DNA of 34,347 bases from M30B53 sp964600785 (GTDB taxonomy: Bacteria > Planctomycetota > Planctomycetia > Pirellulales > UBA1268). The notes below the pieces were generated by a model, which searched no databases, was not told the origin of the DNA, and was given only the letters and a program-made list of their open reading frames with translations. Positions 18,101 to 27,816 of the stretch are shown piece by piece. Position 1 is the stretch's first letter; each line of letters opens with the position of its first letter. The position numbers and the translations under genes were made by a program. The DNA is taken from positions 1 through 34,347 of the forward strand of contig CAZRKH010000009.1 of the NCBI GenBank assembly GCA_964600785.1. The letters run 5' to 3'.

Positions 18101-19183
18101 ATGAGCCATCGCCAACTCCGCCGAATTGTCGTTGCCGCCTTGGCGGGCCTGCTGATCGCGACGGCCCCTCCGCCGGCTACCGCCATCGAGCCGGGCATGC
18201 CCAATCCGCCGGCCAGCCCGACCCGCGTACAGTGCGGGCTGATCGTGACCGACGTGATCGCGATCGACGACATCAACGAGGCCTTCGAGGCGGAGATCAC
18301 CCTCATCGCCAGCTGGTCCGATCCGCGACTGGCCTTCGACGCCGACGCCGAAGAGACCGAGGTCAAGATTTTCCAGGGCGAATACCAGTTCAACGAACTG
18401 TTCGCCGGCTGGTGGCCGCAGTTTTTGATCGTCAACCAGGCCGGCCGCGGCGACACCAGTGCCATCAAGATCGAAGTGCACCCCGACGGCACCGTGCGGT
18501 ATCTCGAGCAGCGGAACATGGTGCTCGAGACGCCGATGGCGCTGCACGACTACCCCTTCGACTCCCAGCGGCTGCGGGCCCTCCTGATCCCCTTCGGCAA
18601 CACGGTCGACGAGGTGGTGCTCGAGACCGACGGCCAGCTCCGCGGGTCGACCGAGGACTACATCCGCCGGGAACAGAGCGTGAACGTGGCCGGCTGGAAC
18701 CTGCTCGGACTCGACGCGGAGGTCGACGAGGTTTCGCTGTTGGTGAGCCAGGGCCGGCGGAGTTTTTCCCGCCTGGTGGTCACGATCCATCTCGAGCGGC
18801 GGAGCTGGCAGCTTGTCTGGGAAATCCTGTTTCCCATGCTGATCCTGGTCTCGGTGGTCTGGTCGGTCTTCTGGATCGACATCGAATCGCTCACCGATCG
18901 GCTGAACATCTCCTTCATCGGCGTGCTGACGATCGTGGCCTACCAGTTCGTGGTGGTCGAGAATCTGCCGCGGATGTCCTACCTGACCTTCACCGACTCG
19001 CTGCTGCTGGTTTCTTTCCTGATGATGGCCGCCACGATTCCACAGAGCCTCTGGATCAGTTCGCTGGTGCGGGCGGGCCGCCAGGCCGAGGCCAAACGGA
19101 TCGACCGCATCTCCCGCTGGGCCTTTCCCACCGCCTACCTCCTGCTGACCGTGGGGCTCTACACCTGGCATCGGATCACCTGA
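18101..19183 (+). CDS. Pentameric ligand-gated ion channel (Cys-loop receptor superfamily, GLIC/ELIC-like)
   Basis: A 360-residue protein with a signal peptide (hydrophobic core VVAALAGLLIATA, likely cleavage near residue 28), an extracytoplasmic beta-sandwich (~41-233) and four membrane helices: M1 ~237-258, M2 ~266-288, M3 ~296-319, M4 ~340-357. Typical residues are the W-x-D loop SWSDPRLAF (~71-79), the Pro-loop HDYPFDSQRL (~149-158, lacking the Cys pair, as in prokaryotic members), and VVENLPRMSYLT joining M2 and M3. Ungapped alignment by eye to GLIC places Asp266 at -1', Arg267 at 0', Asn269 at 2' and Leu276 at 9', the hydrophobic gate position. That pattern hints at cation selectivity, as inference only. 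The ligand is unknown. The short M3-M4 loop is standard for bacterial forms. Confidence 0.92.
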   Translation: MSHRQLRRIVVAALAGLLIATAPPPATAIEPGMPNPPASPTRVQCGLIVTDVIAIDDINEAFEAEITLIASWSDPRLAFDADAEETEVKIFQGEYQFNELFAGWWPQFLIVNQAGRGDTSAIKIEVHPDGTVRYLEQRNMVLETPMALHDYPFDSQRLRALLIPFGNTVDEVVLETDGQLRGSTEDYIRREQSVNVAGWNLLGLDAEVDEVSLLVSQGRRSFSRLVVTIHLERRSWQLVWEILFPMLILVSVVWSVFWIDIESLTDRLNISFIGVLTIVAYQFVVVENLPRMSYLTFTDSLLLVSFLMMAATIPQSLWISSLVRAGRQAEAKRIDRISRWAFPTAYLLLTVGLYTWHRIT

Positions 19184-19184
19184 G

Positions 19185-19247
19185 CTGATCCGATGGGACG
19201 CGGCATGTCAGCCGGCGGCCGGGCCCCGGGGTGCGGATCGGGATCAG
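19185..19247. terminator. Possible bidirectional termination structure between channel and porin genes
   Basis: CTGATCCGAT (19185-19194) can pair with ATCGGGATCAG (19237-19247) with one bulged base, enclosing a GC-rich self-complementary segment around GGCCGGGCCCCGG. It lies directly after the channel stop and covers the stop of the convergent porin gene. No T tract is seen, so this is structural evidence only. Confidence 0.3.
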
Positions 19248-20680
19248 AACTGAAAGACGACGTCGGCCCCGGCATAGAACTGCCCGTAGCGGCTGCCGCC
19301 GGCGCCGATCTCCTGGCCCAGCGGCGAGCCGTAGGGCAGGGGGGTGGTCGCGGTGTTTGGGTCGAACCAGTCGTAGCGGACCTCCGGGCGGAGCATCCAG
19401 TTGGCATTCGGATACCAGTTGAGCCCGAAGGTCAGCTCCCAGAAGTTGCCGGCAAAGCCACCGGTCCAGTAGCCGGGATTGCCCCGCTCCGACTGGTTGC
19501 GGACCGGTGCGGTGATGATGTAGCCGTTGTTGTCGCGGAAATACTCCAGCCGCATGCCGCCCATCCACTGATCGTTGAACTTCCAGAACAGGAAATTCAC
19601 GAAGGAATACCACTGCGAGAGGCCGCCAGGCTGGCCGATGTTGCCCGCCGGCAGGCCGGAGTTGAACTGCCAGGCGTTGTCGTTTTGAAACACCCAGGTG
19701 AGCCTGTCGGTGAGCCGGTTGGTGTAGACGGTGCTGATCAGCGAGCGGTTGCCGACCAGCGAGCCGTCGGCCGGCTGCGAGCCGAGCGGCGTCAGTTCGT
19801 TGCCGCTGGTGGCCCCGATCGAGAGGGTCTGGCGGTCGTCCTCGCTGGAGAAATCGACCGCGGCAAGCACGGCGGCCGTGCTCCCGGATCCGGGGTACTG
19901 CCGGTTGCGGATCGCGAAGGGTCCGACGGTCGGCATGGGGTCGCTGAAGTTGTTCCAGCCGTCGTGCATCCCGGCGTAGAACGTGACTCCGTCGTTCGGC
20001 TCCCAGATGCCGAGAAACCCGGTGAACGTGAAGGGGGAAAACTGCATGCTAAAAGCGTGGGTGTAGAAGAAATTCCCCACCGCAGGCACCTGCTCGTAGC
20101 CGAGCACGCTGTAGAAGTGGCCGAGGCGGAGGGTGATCCCCCGCCAGGCGACGTCGGCGTAGAGCTGCGGCATCGCCAGGCCGTAGTCCTTTGAAAAGGC
20201 CCAGGAGGCGACGTTCTCGATGCCGGAATCCTGGTAGGGCTCGGCGTCGAGGCCGCGGGCGGTGGTGTAGAGATAGTCGGTGCCGAAAAGCAGGTCGACC
20301 CGGCAGCCGAGGTCGAGGCCCTCGGAGCCGTCGGCCACCCGCTCGGTGATGAAGTAGAGCTGGTTCAACTGGCTTTGCCAGGAACGGTCGGCCAGCGTGA
20401 TCGGGCCGTTGAAGGGCGTGCCCCAGTTGTTGGCCCCGATCCCGTAGTCGACCCAGCCGTAGGTGTAGATCTCACGGTCCTCGAGGAGAGGGAAGTGGAT
20501 TCGCCGGTCCGGGCCGCTGCCGAAATCGATCGTTTCCCAGGCCAGACGGGTTGCCGTCGGTCCCACATCCGATTCCGGCGGCGGCTGAGCGGTGGCGGTG
20601 GCAGCCACGATCGCCGCGGCGACCGCCGCGGCGTGGACGACCCATCGGCGGCTGCAGGAGTTCGGCAATCGAGGCTGCAT
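19244..20680 (-). CDS. Outer-membrane beta-barrel porin, BBP2-like
   Basis: A 478-residue secreted protein with a signal peptide (basic start, core HAAAVAAAIVAATATA, cleavage near AQP at ~32). The mature part is rich in aromatic, glycine and asparagine residues arranged as alternating strands: IYTYGWVDYGIGANNWGTPFNGP, QLYADVAWRGITLRLGHF, FAMN-type turns, and a terminal strand GQFYAGADVVFQF ending in Phe, the BAM recognition signature. The pattern of WVD(Y/F)GIGANNWG near the N-terminus and SVLGYEQVPAVGNFFYTHA resembles the putative beta-barrel porin-2 family found in planctomycetes. It probably makes a diffusion channel; the solute is unknown. ATG 20680 is chosen because the signal peptide starts there. 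It diverges from the haem-motif histidine kinase gene. Confidence 0.85.
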   Translation of the reverse strand: MQPRLPNSCSRRWVVHAAAVAAAIVAATATAQPPPESDVGPTATRLAWETIDFGSGPDRRIHFPLLEDREIYTYGWVDYGIGANNWGTPFNGPITLADRSWQSQLNQLYFITERVADGSEGLDLGCRVDLLFGTDYLYTTARGLDAEPYQDSGIENVASWAFSKDYGLAMPQLYADVAWRGITLRLGHFYSVLGYEQVPAVGNFFYTHAFSMQFSPFTFTGFLGIWEPNDGVTFYAGMHDGWNNFSDPMPTVGPFAIRNRQYPGSGSTAAVLAAVDFSSEDDRQTLSIGATSGNELTPLGSQPADGSLVGNRSLISTVYTNRLTDRLTWVFQNDNAWQFNSGLPAGNIGQPGGLSQWYSFVNFLFWKFNDQWMGGMRLEYFRDNNGYIITAPVRNQSERGNPGYWTGGFAGNFWELTFGLNWYPNANWMLRPEVRYDWFDPNTATTPLPYGSPLGQEIGAGGSRYGQFYAGADVVFQF

Positions 20681-20734
20681 CGGCTTTCCGTGCGCGGGCC
20701 GCCCTCCGCCGCCCGCCCAGAGGGGCCATGAGAA

Positions 20735-20753
20735 CGAATCTTTCTTCGAATCT
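20735..20753. repeat. Tandem CGAATCT repeat in the porin / histidine kinase divergent region
   Basis: CGAATCT occurs at 20735-20741 and again at 20747-20753, a direct repeat with a 12-nt period in an AT-richer island of the 280-nt divergent region, about 60 nt upstream of the porin start. It could be a regulator site; two copies of seven bases may also be chance. Confidence 0.25.
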
Positions 20754-20960
20754 GTACAGCCCGCCTGATCTGGGCAATCGGCCCGCTGCCCGCGGAAGAT
20801 TTGGAAAAATTGCCCATCCCGACCCAGCCTTCCCCGCTTCCCAGCGACCGGCTCGGGCTCCGCCGAGCCTGCGAGGGTGTGCGGCGGGCCGCCGCGGTCA
20901 ACCGGGCGACTTGGCCGAGCGGACTGCAGGTGGGGTAGGATCGGCTGGCGAGGAAAACCG

Positions 20961-22787
20961 ATGTCCTACCGATCCTTCAAGGAAATCCTGGGCGAGACGA
21001 GCCTGGAGCGGAAATGCCGTTTCCTGTTCGGGCTCTGCCTGCTGCTTTTGATCACCGGCAGCTTCTGGTGGTACGGCCGGCGGACCGAGGACCTCGTCTA
21101 CACGACCACCCGCAGCACCGGGCGGCACCTTGTCGATGCGGTGATGCTGCACCATCACTGGAAGACCCTCGAAGCCGACAAGAAATACACCTCCCTGATC
21201 GAGTCGCTCGGGCAGCAGCTGCAAAGCCAGCCCTACAGCTGGAAAATCCTGCGGCCCGACGCCACCCCTGAACAACGCAGCAGCTACACCCAGCTCGACG
21301 CGGCGGTGCTCAACTACTTCCGTCAGCGGCCCGCAGCCTCGGTGAGCGGCGCGGCCGACCCCGCCACAAGCCCGATGCTCCCGGGCGACAGCGACGAATA
21401 CCGCGAGTTTCGCACGGCCGACAACTCGGAGTACCACTATTACCAGCCGATTCGGGCCCGCTCGCGATGCCTGATCTGCCACGAAAACCGCGGCGGGTCG
21501 ACCGCCACGGGGGAGGTTGCGGCAGGGCCGAAGCTCGCCGAGAACGAGCTGATGGCGGTGGTCAAGGTGGTGATGCCCGACTCGGGAACCCAGAAGGCGA
21601 TCAACTGGAACCGGGCGATCCTGCTGGCCACGGCGATCGTGACGGTCGCCCTGGCGATGCTCGCGGCCTATGCGATCGTGCGATACGTGATCGTCAAACC
21701 GCTGAAGCATCTTCGCGAGGTGAGCGACGAGGTTCGCCGCGGCAACGTCGAGGCCCGGGCGGAAATCCACACCGCCGACGAGTTCGAGGAACTCGGCGTG
21801 GCCTTCAACCGCATGCTCCGCGGGCTCGTGGAGTCGCAGGGCGAACTCCGCAAGGTCAACGAAGACCTCGACAGCAAGGTCGACCAGCTCGCCCAGGCCA
21901 ACATGCACCTCTATGAGATGAACCGCCTCAAGAGCGACTTCCTGGCCACGATGAGCCACGAACTCCGCACGCCGCTCAACAGCATCATCGGTTTCTCCGA
22001 CGTGCTCGGCGGAATCCCCGCCCTCGAGGAGAAGCAGCAGCGTTATGTGCAGAACATCCGCTCCTCGGGCCGGATGCTGTTGGAGATGATCAACGACATC
22101 CTCGACCTGGCCAAGATCGAGGCGGGCAAGATGGCGGTGCGGCCCACGGAGTTTCGCCTCGAGTCGGTGATCTCCGCGCAGTGCGACATGGTGCGGCCGC
22201 TGGCGGAGCGGAAGAACATCGACGTCGAGTTCGCCGTCGGCGACGGGCTCGAGGCGGTCGTGCAGGACCAGGCCAAGGTGCAGCAGATCCTGGCCAATCT
22301 CCTCTCCAACGCAGTCAAGTTCACCCCCGAGGGCGGCCGGGTGGTTGTGCGGGCCTCACTTGAACAGGACGATCCTCGGGCCGAACAGGACCCATGGCTG
22401 CTCGTCGAGGTGGAGGACACCGGCGTGGGCATCGCCGAGGAGGAGCAGCAGGCGATCTTCGAGAAGTTTCGCCAAAGCAGGCTCTTCCGCAGCGGCGAGG
22501 ATGCGATGACCCGGGAGTTTTCCGGGACGGGGCTGGGGCTCTCGATCGTGCGAGAACTCTGCCGGCTGCTCGGCGGCGACGTGGAACTCGAGAGCGAACT
22601 TGGCCGCGGCAGCTGCTTCGCCGTGCGGCTGCCGGCCCGCCTGCCGCTCGACCGCGGCGAGGCCTCCGACGTCGCCGTCGACCGGACCGAGGGAGCACCG
22701 TCCGGCGGCGGCCCCGTCGATGCCGATGGCGAGCCCGATCCGCCCGGCCGACCGGCCGGCCGGTCGGCCGGGCATGTATCCGCCTGA
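20961..22787 (+). CDS. Membrane histidine kinase with DUF3365-like haem c sensor, HAMP, HisKA, HATPase
   Basis: A 608-residue sensor kinase. TM1 lies at ~20-38, an extracytoplasmic domain at ~39-217, TM2 at ~218-245, HAMP at ~243-297, and a coiled linker at ~298-322. The H-box MSHELRTPLNSIIGF has His333, the N-box is LLSNAVKF, G1 is VEDTGVGI and G2 is GTGLGLSI. The sensor resembles the DUF3365 (Tll0287-like) domain and contains CLICHEN, a CxxCH haem c attachment site at 170-174, preceded by HYYQPIRARSRC. A covalently bound haem in the periplasm would make it a redox, oxygen or NO sensor; that is inference from the motif. ATG 20961 is preceded by GAGGAAAACCG. The last ~50 residues are a Pro/Gly-rich tail encoded over a perfect palindrome. 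No adjacent response regulator. Confidence 0.9.
   Translation: MSYRSFKEILGETSLERKCRFLFGLCLLLLITGSFWWYGRRTEDLVYTTTRSTGRHLVDAVMLHHHWKTLEADKKYTSLIESLGQQLQSQPYSWKILRPDATPEQRSSYTQLDAAVLNYFRQRPAASVSGAADPATSPMLPGDSDEYREFRTADNSEYHYYQPIRARSRCLICHENRGGSTATGEVAAGPKLAENELMAVVKVVMPDSGTQKAINWNRAILLATAIVTVALAMLAAYAIVRYVIVKPLKHLREVSDEVRRGNVEARAEIHTADEFEELGVAFNRMLRGLVESQGELRKVNEDLDSKVDQLAQANMHLYEMNRLKSDFLATMSHELRTPLNSIIGFSDVLGGIPALEEKQQRYVQNIRSSGRMLLEMINDILDLAKIEAGKMAVRPTEFRLESVISAQCDMVRPLAERKNIDVEFAVGDGLEAVVQDQAKVQQILANLLSNAVKFTPEGGRVVVRASLEQDDPRAEQDPWLLVEVEDTGVGIAEEEQQAIFEKFRQSRLFRSGEDAMTREFSGTGLGLSIVRELCRLLGGDVELESELGRGSCFAVRLPARLPLDRGEASDVAVDRTEGAPSGGGPVDADGEPDPPGRPAGRSAGHVSA
22742..22773. repeat. Perfect 32-bp palindrome at the 3' end of the histidine kinase gene
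   Basis: The 32 bases from 22742 to 22773 equal their own reverse complement, with the centre between 22757 and 22758 and the core GGCCGGCC. It encodes part of the low-complexity tail (RPAGRSAG) and ends 12 nt before the TGA stop and 48 nt before rnhA. It could fold as a very stable RNA hairpin or cruciform, acting as a terminator, an RNA stabiliser or a binding site. No T tract follows. Confidence 0.8.
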
Positions 22788-22821
22788 GCCATCCTGGCAG
22801 GCACGCTGGAGCGACTTCCCG

Positions 22822-23292
22822 ATGGCCAAGCGGCAGTTCGACGGCGAGGTGATCCTCTTCACCGACGGGGCCTGCAGCGGCAATCCGGGCCCGGGCGGCT
22901 GGGCCTACATCCTCAGGCACCCCGCGACCGGCAGTGAGCGGCACGACTCCGGTGCCGAGAAGCTGACCACCAACAACCGCATGGAGCTGACCGCCGCGGT
23001 GCGGGGTCTCGAGCGACTCAACCGCCGGACCCGCGTGACGCTCGTGAGCGACAGCGTCTATGTCGGCACCGGGCTTTCGGAGTGGCTGCCGAAATGGAAG
23101 CAGCAGGGCTGGAAGCGGAAGGAGCGGGGCCGGCTCGTGCCGATCAAAAACGAGGATCTCTGGCGGGAGCTCGACCGCCTCGCCGCAGCGCATGAGGTGA
23201 CCTTCAGCCATGTCACCGGTCACACCGGCCACCCGGAAAACGAGGCCTGCGACCGGATGGCGGTGGCGGCCTACAAAGCCCTCGCCGAGTAG
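22822..23292 (+). CDS. rnhA: Ribonuclease HI
   Basis: A 156-residue RNase HI that cuts the RNA strand of RNA-DNA hybrids. The catalytic acidic set is present: Asp in FTDGACSGNPGPGGW, Glu in NNRMEL, Asp in VSDSVYV, and the His/Asp pair in VTGHTGHPENEACDRMA. The basic protrusion KWKQQGWKRKERGR is typical of the bacterial enzyme. The ATG at 22822 is chosen because the conserved start (KRQFDGEVILFTDG) begins there; GGAG lies 10 nt upstream. An in-frame ATG at 22774 would add 16 residues. It lies 34 nt after the histidine kinase stop, separated by the palindrome described separately. Confidence 0.95.
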   Translation: MAKRQFDGEVILFTDGACSGNPGPGGWAYILRHPATGSERHDSGAEKLTTNNRMELTAAVRGLERLNRRTRVTLVSDSVYVGTGLSEWLPKWKQQGWKRKERGRLVPIKNEDLWRELDRLAAAHEVTFSHVTGHTGHPENEACDRMAVAAYKALAE

Positions 23293-23309
23293 CCGCCGGC
23301 CTCTCTGAT

Positions 23310-24014
23310 TCAGGCCGCCTGCGAGGGGGCCCCGATCTCACGGCCCACGGCAATTCGATACCCAAACTCGTAGTACCAGCGAAAGTAGTTGCGAACGAAT
23401 ATTACCATGGAGCCGATCTCGCGACGGTAGTCCTCGAGCGACCGCTCCCGGCTCTTCGCGGCGTTGCTCCGGGGCAGAGACGACGGAGGATTGAGGCCAA
23501 ATTCGTCACAGACCAACTGCAAACCCTGCTCGAGGTTGGGAAAGTCGATGAGCCGCGTCCGCGGCCAGGCCGGTCCTTCAAAGTCGAAAAAGTGTTCATA
23601 GAGCGGGAACTGGTTTTTCCTGACGGCGGCGTCCACGAACTTGAAGAACGATCCCTCGTGAGCCGCTATCTGCAGCGGCGTTTCCACCGGCCCCGTCGCC
23701 GCATCGAATGATTGAAGCTGGTAGTAGAGGCGATTCCAGAATTCAAAAAGCGAGACCATCGATTCAAACGGGTCTCGCACGACGCCGAAGATTCGGACGG
23801 TCTCTGCTGCACGCGGCGGCAGCGGAGTCTGCTACTTCGGCCGCGGCTCTTCGGCGGCCAGAATTGCAAGCCCGGCCGCAACGGGCAGATGCGGATTCCC
23901 GGGGTCGAGATGAAAGGCGTCTGGCAGCAGTCCGGTCATCCATTCAAAGACACTTGTGCCCGCATTTTTCGGAAAGTGGGCGAAGGCGATGTTGGCTGAC
24001 GGGCTGTAAAGCAT
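23310..24014 (-). pseudogene. Sulfotransferase-family gene interrupted by an in-frame TAG codon
   Basis: Reading from ATG 24014, the first 60 codons give MLYSPSANIAFAHFPKNAGTSVFEW..., with the FPKNAGTS loop typical of the 5'-phosphosulfate-binding site of PAPS-dependent (Sulfotransfer_2-like) enzymes. Codon 61 (23832-23834) is TAG. The same frame continues without a shift for 173 codons to a stop at 23310, and just after the TAG encodes FGVVRDPFESMVSLFEFW, the R-D-P-F 3'-phosphate motif of the family. Both halves are therefore parts of one 233-residue enzyme broken by a single amber codon. Options are a recent nonsense mutation, a sequencing error, or readthrough; I favour the first two. The DNA is AT-richer and less biased at third positions than its neighbours, suggesting acquisition by transfer. 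The substrate is unknown; surface glycan sulfation is a reasonable guess. Confidence 0.7.
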
Positions 24015-24104
24015 GACGGCGGACGTTAGTCTCGCCAGCCGACGAAGACAAGGTCTTTTTCCGCGGCGAAGGGCTCGATCAGGGCTCCTGCGAGCCAAAA
24101 CCCC

Positions 24105-24110
24105 TACACT
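24105..24110 (+). promoter_or_regulatory. Possible -10 element placing the recG start at +1 (leaderless)
   Basis: TACACT at 24105-24110 is followed by six bases and then the recG ATG at 24117, so transcription from this element would begin at or next to the start codon. No convincing -35 is present. No Shine-Dalgarno is found between the hexamer and the ATG, consistent with a leaderless message. Confidence 0.3.
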
Positions 24111-24116
24111 GGCCAC

Positions 24117-26334
<2,218 letters not shown>

Positions 26335-26357
<23 letters not shown>

Positions 26358-27816
26358 GGGCCCCGAGCAGCTCATCGAGGGACACCGTGGCGAAACTCGT
26401 GGCGTAGTCGCTCATCGAGTAGGGAATCACCAGCAGCCGACCGTGGAGAATCGCCCCGCAGGTGTAGACGACATTCGGAACGTAGCCTGCCCGCTCGTTT
26501 TCGTCGGCGGCCAAAAGCGGCATGGCGAGCCTGCCGATCACCCGCGCAGGATCGTCCAGATCGAGGAGCATCCCGCCGATCGCGTATTTCCGCATCGGGC
26601 CCACACCGTGGGTCAGCACCAGCCAGCCGGCCTCCGTCTCGATCGGCGAACCGCAGTTGCCCACCTGCACAAACTCCCAGGGCTCGGTCGGCTTGGCCAG
26701 CAGCCGACGGCTGTGCCAGAAGTGGATCAGTTCCGAGGTCATGATCGAGATGTTCTCGCCATCCTGCCGCGAGAGCATCACGTATTTTCCGCCAATCTTG
26801 CGGGGGAAAAGGGCCATCCCCTTGCCGGCCACCTCGGGGCCGTTGAGGGTGCTTGCCCGAAAGGTCGCGAAATCCCCGGTCTCGAGCAGCTGAGGGAAGA
26901 CAAGGCTGCCGTCGAAGGCAGTGTAGGTGGCGATGTAGCGAACCGACCCGTCCTCATCGACGAACCGCACGAAGCGGGCATCCTCGATGCCGTTGGTTTC
27001 GGTCGGTGCGTAGGGAAAGATCACCCGCTCGGAGAGATCGTCTCCGCCGTTGCAGCTGATCTCGTAGTTGCTCATCGCCAGCTCCCGCACCGCATTGGCA
27101 AGCGGCTCCCATTCGCTGCGACGGCTACGGTGCTGCCGCAGCACCGCGGCAATGCTCGTCTCGAGTTCGCCGAGGGTGAAGGCCTCCTCGAGCGGATCGA
27201 GCACGAGGTCGACGAAGGCGTCGGTGGTGCCGAGTTCGAGCAGCTTGTGGTGGAACAACGGCTTTTCGTAGCGGCTGTTGGGCACCACGGCGGGGCTCGT
27301 CACGAAGCGGCTGCCGGGGGAGAGGAGAATCGTGCCGGCCGCATCGATCGTGCCGGTGCGGAAGCCCACGCTCGAAATGTGGCCCTCGCCGGTGGCCCGC
27401 AGGCTGATGATGAATCGTCGCGTACCCTCCGCCAGCCCCGACTGGTCGGGATGCCAGACGATCGAGGGATTGAACAACGCGGCGCTTTCGAGGGCGTATT
27501 CCTGGGTGAAGTAGGAGCCGATCAACAGCCGCCGCGGCTCGGCCAGATGGCGGTCGGTGAGCAGGTGCCGCCGGACCGCCTCGTACCGCTGCAGGAAAAA
27601 ATCCCGCAGCCGCTGGTGACGGCCATGGAACTCCGCAAGCACTCCCTCGAGAAGCCGTTCCACCTCCGCATCGGAAAGCTCCATCACGCGGGCGATGATC
27701 TTCATCGCCCGCCGCGGGTCAGCCGGCTCGAACGGCCGGAAGAGCACGCGGGCGTTGTTGGGCCGCAGGATCAGGCCGGTGCGGGCCACCCGCGGCTGAC
27801 CGGGAATGCTCATCAT
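26335..27816 (-). CDS. GH130-family glycoside phosphorylase-like protein
   Basis: A 493-residue protein with a helical N-terminal extension (~35-100) followed by a five-bladed-propeller-like GH130 core. Family hallmarks: NGIEDARFVRF (~275-284, with the Asp that acts as general acid in characterised members), GMALFPRKIGGKYVMLSRQD (~333-352), NCGSPIETEAGWLVLTHGVG (~387-406) and GYVPNVVYTCGAI (~444-456). Characterised GH130 enzymes phosphorolyse or hydrolyse beta-mannosides; the linkage here is not predictable. The ATG at 27816 overlaps the TGA of the glycosyltransferase gene upstream (ATGA), indicating translational coupling and a shared pathway. No signal peptide is present, so the protein is cytoplasmic. 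A second in-frame ATG follows at 27813. Confidence 0.85.

Noticed and set aside
20728..20960. Small plus-strand frame beginning MRTNLSSNLYSPP in the porin/kinase gap
   Set aside because: It has no Shine-Dalgarno, runs past the kinase start in another frame and turns into low-complexity sequence.
22600..22821. Upstream extension of rnhA overlapping the histidine kinase
   Set aside because: The added residues are an off-frame reading of the kinase tail; RNase HI proteins start near 22822.
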